Program-made: the position numbers and the translations under genes | Shown here: piece by piece, positions 52,614 through 60,929 of the stretch | How positions within the stretch are numbered: the first letter of the stretch is position 1 | How the letters are laid out: each line of letters opens with the position of its first letter | Notes under the pieces: generated by a model | What the model was told of the DNA's origin: nothing | The model's database searches: none | What the model saw: only the letters and a program-made list of their open reading frames with translations | Assembly (NCBI RefSeq): GCF_001027925.1 | Contig: NZ_LECT01000007.1 | Span: forward strand, 62,001 to 126,000 | Direction: 5' to 3' | Length of the DNA stretch: 64,000 nucleotides | Source: Rhodopirellula islandica | Lineage (GTDB): Bacteria > Planctomycetota > Planctomycetia > Pirellulales > Pirellulaceae

Positions 52614-54569
52614 ATGTCATTACTTCCCGTCGCAACGAACCGAACGAGCACGCCGCTGCAAAATCAGCGGTTGATGTATCAGCTCAACAGCGATCAATTG
52701 GCGATTCAGCGTCAGTATGATCAGTTGAGCACCGGGCGTCGTGTGCTGACCATCAGCGATGACCCTGCGGCGGCGGCCCGCGCGATCGGGCTGCAGCGTG
52801 AAGTTTCACGAACGGACCAGATGGTTCGGAACGCAGATGCCGCGGAGGCGTTTTACCAATCCGCCGATGTGACGTTGGACAAAGTCGATTCGGCCATCAT
52901 TGAAGCACGGGGGGCCGCTGTCGAAGCCGCCCAAAGCGTGTTGTCGGATGACCAGAGGGAAGCTCTGGCAATGACGATCCGCCAACAAATGGAGTCGATC
53001 GTTAGCGCCGGCAATGGCATGTTCGCCGATCACCAACTGCTAGGCGGTGTGCTGCAGACCGATTTGGCGCTGGAACACGTCAGCGGAACGGTGCGATTCA
53101 ATGGCAATCAGGCGATTGGATTGACCAAGGTGGGCGATGGGACTCAGGCCGAATTCACTGTCAGCGCTGCGACGGCGATCGGAGTGGGCGAGCCATTCAT
53201 CGAGGGCGAATCGCTGGACGCGGCGCTGAATGCAGACACCCGGTTGATCGACATGAAACAAGGGGAAGGTGTCCAAGCTGGCGTCTTGACCGTTTCAGAT
53301 GGCGACCATTTCGTGGAGTTGGACCTTCGACAGGCAGCGACGATTGGCGACGTGGCGGATGTCTTGCGGACCGTTGATTTGGACGGTCGATCCTTGTCTG
53401 TCACGCTGGGAGCCGATTCCATCACGGTCCAGTACGCTGACGGATTGCCTGGGACATTGGCAATCAAAGACGCGGCGGGCAGTCGTTTGGCGTCGGATCT
53501 GTTGATCTCCAATCCTGACGGATTTCGGGCTCCACCGTTGGTCGGAGATCGCCTGGCACCTCAGGTCACTTTGGCAACCTCGATTTCAGATTTGAACGAC
53601 GGTGCCGGGTTGGATTTGACCGACGGGTTGGTCATTGATCGTGGCGACCAACGCTACGAAATTGATTTTTCGAATGCCGAAACCGTGGGCGACGTGATCA
53701 TCGCGATCAATCGGAGCGATGCGGAAGTCAAAGCGGTTCTCAATGAAACGGCGGGCCGGATCGAATTGCATGCACTTCGGTCAGGCGTGGATTACAGCGT
53801 TGGCGAAAATGGTGGTTCTGCCGCGACCGAGCTGGGCATTCGCACCGCAGATGAGGACACGTTGGTCAGTGAATTGGCCCGAGAACGCGGCTTGAACTAC
53901 AACCCCGAAGGCCCCGATTTGGTGATCACTCGCCCGGACGGTGTCGAGCTGGAATTCGAGCTCGAAGACGCCGAGACCGTGGGCGAGATCATCGATCTGA
54001 TTCGGAACCATCCCGACAATCAAGACACCCAACGAGTTTTGGTGTCGCTGAACGAAGTGGGCAATGGGTTGAGGTTAACGGCGCCTCCGGGAGCCGATCC
54101 GATCCGGGTGACACAGCCTGGTTTGAGCGACGCCGGAACGTATCTGGGCTGGATTCCTGAGGACGCCTCGGAAGGCGTTGGGGAATTGGACGGAAGTGTC
54201 GCGGTGTTGAACGGCAGCGATTACCAACCGCGTGACGCCGGTGGCGCGATCGACACGCTGTTGCGTCTCGAATCCGCCATCCGCGACGGGGATATCTCCG
54301 AAATCGGCCGTTTGCAGGCTCGTTTGGACGATGACCTGGACGCCAGCACGCGGACTCGCGGGCGGGTGGGAGTGTGGCACTCTTCCTTGCAGGACTCCCG
54401 AACGGCGGTGGAGAACGAGAATGTTCTCCTGCAGTCGCAGTTGTCCGATGCCATGGACGCGGACCTGGCCTCGGTGATCAGTGAATTGCAGGCCCGGCAG
54501 GTGGCGCTGGAAGCTTCCATGCGTTTCGTCGGGCAAACCTCGGGCATCACGGTCCTGAATTACCTTTGA
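52614..54569 (+). CDS. flgL: Flagellar hook-associated protein FlgL (HAP3), enlarged
   Basis: FlgL joins the hook to the flagellar filament. The N-terminal flagellin-like D0/D1 helices are clear (QNQRLMYQLNSDQLAIQRQY, LSTGRRVLTISDDPAAAARA), as is the C-terminal helical part (LASVISELQARQVALEASM, ending GITVLNYL). At 651 residues it is about twice the usual 300. The central insertion (about 200-510) contains three repeats resembling the Flagellin_IN module, each with a beta hairpin and a TVGDVIIAIN-type helix (ATIGDVADVLR, ETVGDVIIAIN, ETVGEIIDLIR). Such modules form surface-exposed domains. fliW and csrA follow on the same strand. Confidence 0.9.
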   Translation: MSLLPVATNRTSTPLQNQRLMYQLNSDQLAIQRQYDQLSTGRRVLTISDDPAAAARAIGLQREVSRTDQMVRNADAAEAFYQSADVTLDKVDSAIIEARGAAVEAAQSVLSDDQREALAMTIRQQMESIVSAGNGMFADHQLLGGVLQTDLALEHVSGTVRFNGNQAIGLTKVGDGTQAEFTVSAATAIGVGEPFIEGESLDAALNADTRLIDMKQGEGVQAGVLTVSDGDHFVELDLRQAATIGDVADVLRTVDLDGRSLSVTLGADSITVQYADGLPGTLAIKDAAGSRLASDLLISNPDGFRAPPLVGDRLAPQVTLATSISDLNDGAGLDLTDGLVIDRGDQRYEIDFSNAETVGDVIIAINRSDAEVKAVLNETAGRIELHALRSGVDYSVGENGGSAATELGIRTADEDTLVSELARERGLNYNPEGPDLVITRPDGVELEFELEDAETVGEIIDLIRNHPDNQDTQRVLVSLNEVGNGLRLTAPPGADPIRVTQPGLSDAGTYLGWIPEDASEGVGELDGSVAVLNGSDYQPRDAGGAIDTLLRLESAIRDGDISEIGRLQARLDDDLDASTRTRGRVGVWHSSLQDSRTAVENENVLLQSQLSDAMDADLASVISELQARQVALEASMRFVGQTSGITVLNYL

Positions 54570-54596
54570 TCCCAGCGGCTGTTGGTCCGCTGGATC
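54568..54596 (+). terminator. Bulged hairpin after flgL
   Basis: GATCCCAGCGG at 54568-54578 pairs with CCGCTGGATC at 54587-54596 (one bulged C), starting on the flgL stop codon. The right arm is part of a 13-base direct repeat (54585-54597 and 54601-54613), so an alternative hairpin is possible. There is no strong T tract, so it may be a weak terminator or a processing site. Confidence 0.4.
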
Positions 54597-54797
54597 ATTT
54601 GTCCGCTGGATCAACAGTGCCACCGTGTCAGGGGATTCCGATTGTGATGGCTGCAGCGAATTTTCGTCCTTTTTCGATTGTTCGGTGGACTGGCGGGATT
54701 CGATGGTCGATGAGAAGTAGCGACGGAGAACCCGAAGGAACCGTTTGGGACAGGACCGGTCCCGAACACCCAAAAATTCGACGAGTGGAATCAAGTC

Positions 54798-55262
54798 ATG
54801 CGGATCGACAGTCATCGCTTCGGCACGTTGGAACTCAACGCCGACCAGTTGTTTTTGTTCCCGCAGGGTCTGATTGGAATGGAATCGCTTCATCAGTGGG
54901 CGTTGATTCCTGACACAGACAACGCGTCGGTGGCCTGGCTGCAAAGTGCGGCCCGCGGTGACCGAGCACTAGCTGTGATCAGTCCACGAGCGTTTTTCCC
55001 AGACTATCGAGTCCACATCGGGCGGCGTGATCTGTCGAGCTTGCACCTGACGTCGGGCTCGGAAGTCTATGTGATGACCACCGTCGCCGGGCATGTTGGC
55101 AAGTTGACGACGAACCTGCGAGCACCTTTGATGCTGAACCTGGATCGTCGCTTGGGTTGCCAGGTGATCACCAACGACGATCGCCCCATGCGTCAGCCAT
55201 TGCCGACCGTGGCAGCCGAATCGGCCAAGCCATTGCCCACCTCACAGGTGCGTGCCGCCTGA
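54798..55262 (+). CDS. fliW: Flagellar assembly factor FliW
   Basis: The 154-residue FliW family protein shows [20 protein letters not shown] near the start, [20 protein letters not shown], and the C-terminal [20 protein letters not shown]. FliW binds CsrA non-competitively and also binds flagellin, so that CsrA represses flagellin translation only when flagellin has left FliW. Start ATG at 54798. It lies downstream of flgL, and csrA follows about 710 bases later on the same strand, separated by a dispersed repeat. Confidence 0.93.
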   Translation: MRIDSHRFGTLELNADQLFLFPQGLIGMESLHQWALIPDTDNASVAWLQSAARGDRALAVISPRAFFPDYRVHIGRRDLSSLHLTSGSEVYVMTTVAGHVGKLTTNLRAPLMLNLDRRLGCQVITNDDRPMRQPLPTVAAESAKPLPTSQVRAA

Positions 55263-55294
55263 TTCGAGGCGACGAACTCAGACCAAACAAACGG

Positions 55295-55330
55295 AATGGC
55301 GAGCATTGGATGACAATGCTCGCCATTTTT
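55295..55330 (+). terminator. Intrinsic terminator after fliW
   Basis: A perfect 14-bp stem (55295-55308 with 55314-55327) with a 5-base loop is followed by a T run that ends at 55330. It lies 33 bases past the fliW stop. This should end the flgL-fliW transcript and implies that csrA has its own promoter. Confidence 0.88.
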
Positions 55331-55411
55331 CGTTGGCAAGCGCCGGACGGCAGGCTTTGAGGGGCCGTTGGGAGAAGACGGCCTGGGGAGCGCATTCCGC
55401 GCCGCTTTCCT

Positions 55412-55582
55412 ATGCCCGGCCCTCACCCTCGCGTACGCCTGAACGGCGTCGCTCGACCTAGTGTATCGCTGTTGCTCTCCCCAAACTTCGTTTCAGGAGA
55501 GGTTTTCAAATGCAGAAACCTGCACGACCTCTGCGCGGGCGGGGTTCTCAATGCGTTACTGGCACAGCACTTCAAAACTGCA
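55412..55582. repeat. Dispersed mosaic repeat, copy 2 (module A inverted)
   Basis: The 713-base gap between fliW and csrA contains the second copy of the repeat at 17518-17707. Module A is in reverse orientation (55412-55457, 46 bases identical to the reverse complement of 17544-17589, then 55475-55501). A 17-base segment (55458-55474) absent from copy 1 separates its halves. Module B (55536-55582) keeps the plus orientation. A CTCTCC/GGAGAG pair closes 55475-55501. The rest of the gap to csrA holds no credible gene. Confidence 0.85.
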
Positions 55583-55975
55583 AGCCCTCGGGGACCGCAG
55601 CACCGGGTGGATGGCGCCGCTCTGCAAACCGAGGAAGGTGTTTCGAGCAGCTCCTTCGCGAACCCGATCCAGTCAATCGGTGTCCGGCTTGCAGGATGGA
55701 AATTGGTGGGCGTTGCAAACGGGGTACCAAGTCGAATCGGCACGACCGGCACGTGCCGACCTTCTGACCGATGCGTGAACTATTCCATCCGGTGGGTCGA
55801 TGAGTGGTGTACGCGAGGCGAAGCAACGGGTGTTGTTTCATCAGGTGAACCTCGTCCGAACATTGCGATGGAATGCAACAACTCTCGGCAATGGAATGCC
55901 GCCGTGAACACATTGAAATTCCTGACGAATTGATTCGAAAGCTCTCCCACTCCGACAACTTAAGCCGAGGACACC

Positions 55976-56200
55976 ATGCTCGTCCTTTCCCGACACCGCG
56001 ACGAAAGCATCATGATTGGTGACGATGTGGTCGTAACCATCGTTGATATCCGAGGCGACAAAGTGCGTCTTGGTATCGAAGCTCCCCAAGCGATACCGGT
56101 GCACCGCCAAGAGGTCTATGACGCGATTCAGCGAGAAAATCGCCGCGCGTCACAGACAGGTGCAGGAGCGACAAAAGACGTTCGTCCACCTCGTGACTGA
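55976..56200 (+). CDS. csrA: Carbon storage / translational regulator CsrA
   Basis: The 74-residue CsrA has the canonical start MLVLSRHRDESIMIGDDVVV and core VTIVDIRGDKVRLGIEAPQ, with Arg in GIEAPQAIPVHRQEVYDAI as the RNA-contact region. It is a dimeric RNA-binding protein that recognises GGA in hairpin loops to repress or activate translation. The ATG at 55976 is preceded by GAGG at suitable spacing. The C-terminal tail is a little longer than the E. coli protein (61 residues). Its partner FliW lies upstream. Confidence 0.96.
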   Translation: MLVLSRHRDESIMIGDDVVVTIVDIRGDKVRLGIEAPQAIPVHRQEVYDAIQRENRRASQTGAGATKDVRPPRD

Positions 56201-56255
56201 ACGCCGTCAGAAGTGATGTTTCGCGAAAGTGTCCGGTGGGCATTCTCGTGAAACA

Positions 56256-56762
56256 TCAATGAGTCCTTGGATCGTCCGTCGTGGGTGACGGATGAATCCA
56301 GTGGCACTCGCCAGATTCAAAGTGTTCCTGTTTCCAAATCGGAACGTCTTGTTTCAGCCGGTCCATGATGGCGGCAACCGCATCGAGCGCAGCGACTCGG
56401 TGAGCACTGCTGCATCCCACGATCACGCTGGCTTGTCCAATCGGGACAGTCCCCAGACGATGCCAAATCACAACGCGATGCAAACCGAATTCGTGCACTG
56501 CGTTGTTCGCCAATTCATTCAATTGCTTGACTGCCATTTCACGATGGGCCGTGTACGAAAGTTCTTTCGTGATGGTCACGTGATCGCCCTTCTTCGTCTG
56601 GCGGCGAGTCACGCCATGGAACCAGAGGATCGCACCCGCGTCGGGGTGCGATAGCCAAGGTTCCTCGCAGGAAGTCGCCTGAACCATTGGTTCCAACGGT
56701 TCGTCGGTCAAGCGAATGTTGACGGCACCGAAATTCTCGTCCGTGGATGGGAGGTTCGACAT
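56256..56762 (-). CDS. moaE: Molybdopterin synthase catalytic subunit MoaE
   Basis: The 168-residue large subunit of molybdopterin synthase transfers sulfur from the MoaD thiocarboxylate to precursor Z (cyclic pyranopterin monophosphate). Typical motifs are AILWFHGVTRRQTKKGDHVT, LSYTAHREMAVKQLNELAN, HRLGTVPIGQASVIVG and the active-site Lys region DRLKQDVPIWKQEHFESGE. Residues before about 30 are an N-terminal extension. It is the last gene of the operon, 3 bases after moaD. Confidence 0.93.
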   Translation of the reverse strand: MSNLPSTDENFGAVNIRLTDEPLEPMVQATSCEEPWLSHPDAGAILWFHGVTRRQTKKGDHVTITKELSYTAHREMAVKQLNELANNAVHEFGLHRVVIWHRLGTVPIGQASVIVGCSSAHRVAALDAVAAIMDRLKQDVPIWKQEHFESGECHWIHPSPTTDDPRTH

Positions 56763-56765
56763 CGA

Positions 56766-57026
56766 TCAACCACCACTGACCGGCGGGATCAACGCGACCT
56801 CGGCGTCCGTTTCAATCACATGATCGGGCGAGACGTACCTTTGGTCGACGGCCAATCGAGATCGCTGGACCATCGCTGCCAATTCTGTGTGTTGTTCGGC
56901 CAGTTGCGTCATCAGTTCGTTGGCTGTGGGGCGTGGGTGCGTCTGCACCGTGACTCGGTCGGCACCACCGGCCGATTCGCTGGCACCGGCAAAGAGCAAC
57001 ACGTCGATGGAACAGGGGGGAGTCAT
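56766..57026 (-). CDS. moaD: Molybdopterin synthase sulfur carrier subunit MoaD
   Basis: The 86-residue ubiquitin-fold sulfur carrier ends in the obligatory Gly-Gly (LIPPVSGG), which is adenylated and thiocarboxylated. The N-terminal strand SIDVLLFAGASE and the TDAEVALIPPVSGG end are typical. The ATG at 57026 overlaps the stop of the FAD/Fe-S dehydrogenase (ATGA), so it is translationally coupled to that gene. moaE follows directly. Confidence 0.92.
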   Translation of the reverse strand: MTPPCSIDVLLFAGASESAGGADRVTVQTHPRPTANELMTQLAEQHTELAAMVQRSRLAVDQRYVSPDHVIETDAEVALIPPVSGG

Positions 57027-60000
57027 GCTGGGCTGTCTTCGTTGAGGGGCGTTTTTCCACGCAGATTCAGTGCTGGCAGGCGGCCGTAGGAATGCGCCAG
57101 CAACTTCAGGGGGTGGATCGCTTCGTAGTCACCACCATGTTCCATTTGCAACTTGCATGCACTGCATTCGGTCGTCGGGGCACTGGACGTTGCTTTGCGA
57201 ACGGTGGAAACCATCGGCCAACCGATTCTTAAACTGTTGCGGTAATTCTTTCGCTGCAATCCCCAAGTGCCGGCCATCCCGCTGCATCCCTTGGCGACGA
57301 TGTCGACTTCCAGTTGAGGAATCAGTTGCATCAGGTTAGCCGCGGAGGTGTCACTGTGCAGAACGCGGCTGTGACAAGGTTGGTGATACAGCATCCGGTG
57401 TTGGATGGGTTCAAACTCCAGCGTCAATCGATTTTCTTGATGCAAAGACCAAAGGTAGTGGCACGCTTCGAAGCTGTGCTCGGCAACCAAGTGAGCGTCT
57501 TCGGTATCGAGCAGGTTCGGGTACTCGTGCTTCAAGCAGAGTGCGGCGGCGGGTTCGGTTGCGAGCACGGTGTAGCCTTGCCGAACCGCGTCCGCCAACA
57601 AGCGAACATTGCGTTTGGCAACTCGGCGGGCACCCTTCAGATCGCCGGCGGTGATGCGGCCCATTCCGCTGAGGCTTTGCCCCGTTGGAACATAAAACCC
57701 AATCCGATTGTGTTGCAGGATTTCCGCCAGAGCGCGACCGATCTCGGGATCGTGGTAGTTCGCGAAATGGTCGACAAAGTAAACCACTTTCAATCCGCCG
57801 GCGGGTGAGGCTCGGTGCCAACGTCGTCGCACGGCGTACCGGACGAAGGACTCACTGGCCAACAACGGAATTTCCCGAGAGGCGGACAGCCCCAGGGTTC
57901 GTTCCGCCAACCAGCGCAGAGAACGTCGCCGCAGCATCCAGTTCGAGAGCCAAGCCACGCGTGAGCCGAGCGCGGCCAGCATGTCAATTCGGCCAATCAG
58001 CCAATCCGACAAAGTCAGCCCGTTGGTTGCAACGTACTGGGCTTTGATTTCACCGACCACTTTGGGAATGTTGACCGAGGCGGGGCATTCGACTCGGCAG
58101 GAGTGGCAGTTGAAACACAGGTCGGCGACGGCTTTGGCTCGTTCCCCCGTGAGTTCCGAAACCGGCAACTGGCCACTCAAAACCCCACGCAACAGATTGG
58201 CTTTGGCCCGGGGGGACGCTTCTTCGATGGAGGTGATGCGGAACATCGGGCACTGACGTTCGTCCGAAGCGTCGGCGCGGCATCGCGCGCACCCATTGCA
58301 GGCTCGCGTGGTGGTTGTGATCGGTGCTCCGCCCGGCCAATGCTGAAGGACTTCCAGTTGCGGGGCGGGTTGATGCGGCATCAACGAAGAAACCCATTTG
58401 GCGGGCTCGGGTTCCGTCGATGACTCGTCGTCCGCGATTTCGTTTTCTTTCGCTGGCTGGTCGGGATCAACGATCTCTGCCGAAGTCGCCGACGCCTCGG
58501 TTTCGCTGGCGGGATCTTCGGATGTCATCGTGAGTGACGAGGGGATCACGCTGCGGCCCGAGGCGACAATTTCAATGGTTTGGTCGAGCGGGCGGAGGTT
58601 CTCATCCGGCTTTTGCAGCACTGCACCAAACAGCTTGCCTGGATTGAAACGGTGGTAGGGATCAAACAATCGTTTGACCTGGCCCATCGCTTGCCAGAGT
58701 TCACCAGCTTGCTTGGGCATCAAGTAAGAACGACTCAGGCCTGCGGCGTGTTCGACGCCGATCTGTCCGCCGCGGTCCCAAACGACACTGGCGATTTCTT
58801 CACTGAGTGGGCGGATTTTTCGGCGGTCTTCGTCTTTTTGCAAATCCAACATCGGTCGCACATGCAATTGACCGTGGCCCGCGTGAGCAAAGATCGTGGC
58901 GGTGGTTTGATGGCGTTTGAGAACGTTTTGCACAGCCACCACCATTTCAGGCAGTTGTTCAGGTGGTGAGTGAATGTCCTCCACAAACGGTTGCGGCATT
59001 TGTGTGCCACGAACCCGGTATTGTCGTGGAATCACTCTTCGAAACAGCATCCAGTAAAGATCGCGAATCTCATCTCGGATGGTGTCCACGGATTCGAACG
59101 CCGCGTCGTGGCCGCTGGAAATGGACTGACGCAAAATGGCGAGTCGGTCGTAGAGGTCGCCCAGCGACTCGCCTTGGATTTCGACCAACATCGCCGCTTC
59201 GGCTTCGCGAGGCACCACGTCGGTGAATCGTTTCTCGCCCTCCCGAGCAATTTGCAACAACCGTCGATCCATCACGTCGCACGCGATGGGGCCGTGTTGC
59301 AGGGCGGCAACGGCGGCCCGTGTGGCTGAGTCGAGCCGATGGAAAAAGAACAGCACCACCCCGCGATGCGCCGGGATCGCTTCGGTGCGAAGGGTGGCGT
59401 CGATCATCACGCCCAGCGTGCCTTGCGAGCCGCTGAAGAATTTTGCCAAATCGACTCGATGATTGGCGTCGTAAAGATCGTCCAGGCGATAACCACCGCT
59501 GGCGGGCGACTGGATCACATTGGAATCGAGTTGGGAGTGAAAGCGATTCCGGATCTCAACCAATCCTCGCGAAACGCGGTTCACGAACCCTGCTTCGCCA
59601 GCTTGATCCAAGAGCGAGGCGTTGAGATCTTGGGGGGGATCGAGGTTGCCATGCTCGGGCGTTGCTTCGTCATCCTCGATGGGCAATGGGTCGTGTTGCG
59701 ACAGCTCAACCAGACGACCGTCCGCCGCAATCATACGGAGCGATAGCACGGTGTCCCGTGCCGAACCGCTGCGCAGGTAGTGGCTGCCTGACGCGTTGGT
59801 GGCAATCACCCCGCCCATGGTCGTGATCGAACGTGTGGCTGGATCCGGGCCAAACCAACGTCGATGCCCTTTCAGGAACCGGTTGACGCTCGCCAAGGTC
59901 GCACCGCTTTGGACGGTGACCTGCATCCCATCATCCGACGGTGAAATCCGCTTCATGTGGGCGGACATGTCCACGACGATCCCTGGTCCGACTGATTCGC

Positions 60001-60238
60001 CAGAAACGCCGCTGCCGCTGCCCCGTGCGTGAATGGGCAAGTCGTTTTCGCAGGCGTACTGCACCGTCGTGGAGACATCGGCGGCGGACCGGGGCCGCAC
60101 CACGGCCAGCGGGCGGATTTGATAAATGCTGGCGTCCGAGGCGTACAACTGAGTCGACACGGGATCACACAGGACGTCTCCGGAAACCAATCCGCGGAGG
60201 TCATCGTGAAGTCGCTGGCTATCAATGTCTCTTTGCAT
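57023..60238 (-). CDS. Giant FAD-linked dehydrogenase fused to Fe-S and CCG domains
   Basis: About 1071 residues are encoded from the ATG at 60238 (TTG at 60310 is the alternative). The N-terminal half is a PCMH-type FAD domain (LPIHARGSGSGVSGESVGPG, GVIATNASGSHYLRSGS) with a FAD-oxidase C-terminal domain. A linker leads to two Fe-S cluster motifs: CNGCARCRADASDERQCP and CFNCHSCRVECP. The C-terminal region has a CCG-type domain (MLYHQPCHSR, KGCSGMAGTWG, ECSACKLQM), as in GlpC or LldE-like electron-transfer subunits. The fused layout matches D-2-hydroxyacid (D-lactate/glycolate) dehydrogenases, which pass electrons to quinone. It overlaps moaD and is coupled to a DUF2238 protein upstream. Confidence 0.88.
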   Translation of the reverse strand: MQRDIDSQRLHDDLRGLVSGDVLCDPVSTQLYASDASIYQIRPLAVVRPRSAADVSTTVQYACENDLPIHARGSGSGVSGESVGPGIVVDMSAHMKRISPSDDGMQVTVQSGATLASVNRFLKGHRRWFGPDPATRSITTMGGVIATNASGSHYLRSGSARDTVLSLRMIAADGRLVELSQHDPLPIEDDEATPEHGNLDPPQDLNASLLDQAGEAGFVNRVSRGLVEIRNRFHSQLDSNVIQSPASGGYRLDDLYDANHRVDLAKFFSGSQGTLGVMIDATLRTEAIPAHRGVVLFFFHRLDSATRAAVAALQHGPIACDVMDRRLLQIAREGEKRFTDVVPREAEAAMLVEIQGESLGDLYDRLAILRQSISSGHDAAFESVDTIRDEIRDLYWMLFRRVIPRQYRVRGTQMPQPFVEDIHSPPEQLPEMVVAVQNVLKRHQTTATIFAHAGHGQLHVRPMLDLQKDEDRRKIRPLSEEIASVVWDRGGQIGVEHAAGLSRSYLMPKQAGELWQAMGQVKRLFDPYHRFNPGKLFGAVLQKPDENLRPLDQTIEIVASGRSVIPSSLTMTSEDPASETEASATSAEIVDPDQPAKENEIADDESSTEPEPAKWVSSLMPHQPAPQLEVLQHWPGGAPITTTTRACNGCARCRADASDERQCPMFRITSIEEASPRAKANLLRGVLSGQLPVSELTGERAKAVADLCFNCHSCRVECPASVNIPKVVGEIKAQYVATNGLTLSDWLIGRIDMLAALGSRVAWLSNWMLRRRSLRWLAERTLGLSASREIPLLASESFVRYAVRRRWHRASPAGGLKVVYFVDHFANYHDPEIGRALAEILQHNRIGFYVPTGQSLSGMGRITAGDLKGARRVAKRNVRLLADAVRQGYTVLATEPAAALCLKHEYPNLLDTEDAHLVAEHSFEACHYLWSLHQENRLTLEFEPIQHRMLYHQPCHSRVLHSDTSAANLMQLIPQLEVDIVAKGCSGMAGTWGLQRKNYRNSLRIGWPMVSTVRKATSSAPTTECSACKLQMEHGGDYEAIHPLKLLAHSYGRLPALNLRGKTPLNEDSPA

Positions 60239-60284
60239 TGTCCCATTACGACGCCCAGTGACCGGTTCCGTCAAGACGACCGAA

Positions 60285-60929
60285 TCAGCCTCGTCGCAAT
60301 TCAGCCCCAATCCCGTGGATTCCGACGGCCAGCAGACTGCCCATTCCCGCTAAACAGAGGTCTTTTTGAGCGTCCCAGAGATCTCCTTGTTGGCCGTTGT
60401 AGGCTTCGGCTTGAGCGGGTGAAAAGAACATGGCGATTTGCCATTCCAGCACTTCGTACGCGGCTCCCACTGCCATCACGATGCAAATTGACAGGAACCA
60501 TCCCCATCGCCTGGGCAGCGGCGACGGAGAGTGAGCGGTTCCCCACATTTGCTGGAGCCAATCGAAGGCGACCGGGACGCCCAGGCACCCCGACGCAAAA
60601 TGGACCAGCCGATCGTAGTGGTTGCGTTGCCAGGCAAATTGGTCCGATAGATTCCGCCCAAAAAGTGATTCGCACCAAGCGTCGTAGGGCACGTTGGAAT
60701 AGGTCCAACGTGCCCCGATGATGTGCAACACGATGAACGAGATCGCGCAGGCGAAGGCGATGGATGACAGCCTCGCATTGCTGGTCGACCAAAGCAGGCC
60801 CAGCAACATGGCAACGGTCGGGATGTGTTGCAGCCATTGCTCCGCCGGAAACGGAGCTTTGTAAAGCGAAACAACCATCAGCAGGAATGTCGCCAGGATC
60901 GCGAGCTTCTGTCGATCCATCCGTGTCAC
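60285..60929 (-). CDS. DUF2238 (YjdF-like) integral membrane protein
   Basis: The 214-residue membrane protein has about six helices and the conserved DUF2238 segments: LHIIGARWTYSNVPYD, RNHYDRLVHFASGCLG, and EVLEWQIAMFF followed by YNGQQGDLWDAQKDL. Function is unknown. The GTG start at 60929 overlaps the stop of the TlpA-like gene (GTGA); an ATG at 60920 is also possible. The next gene starts 46 bases after its stop. Conserved His and Trp residues face the membrane surface, so it could bind a cofactor (speculative). Confidence 0.85.
   Translation of the reverse strand: MTRMDRQKLAILATFLLMVVSLYKAPFPAEQWLQHIPTVAMLLGLLWSTSNARLSSIAFACAISFIVLHIIGARWTYSNVPYDAWCESLFGRNLSDQFAWQRNHYDRLVHFASGCLGVPVAFDWLQQMWGTAHSPSPLPRRWGWFLSICIVMAVGAAYEVLEWQIAMFFSPAQAEAYNGQQGDLWDAQKDLCLAGMGSLLAVGIHGIGAELRRG

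Noticed and set aside
55252-55933. Several short open frames between fliW and csrA
   Set aside because: They fall in the dispersed repeat; related peptide strings arise at 17.3-18.0 kb because the DNA is repeated, not because a protein is conserved.
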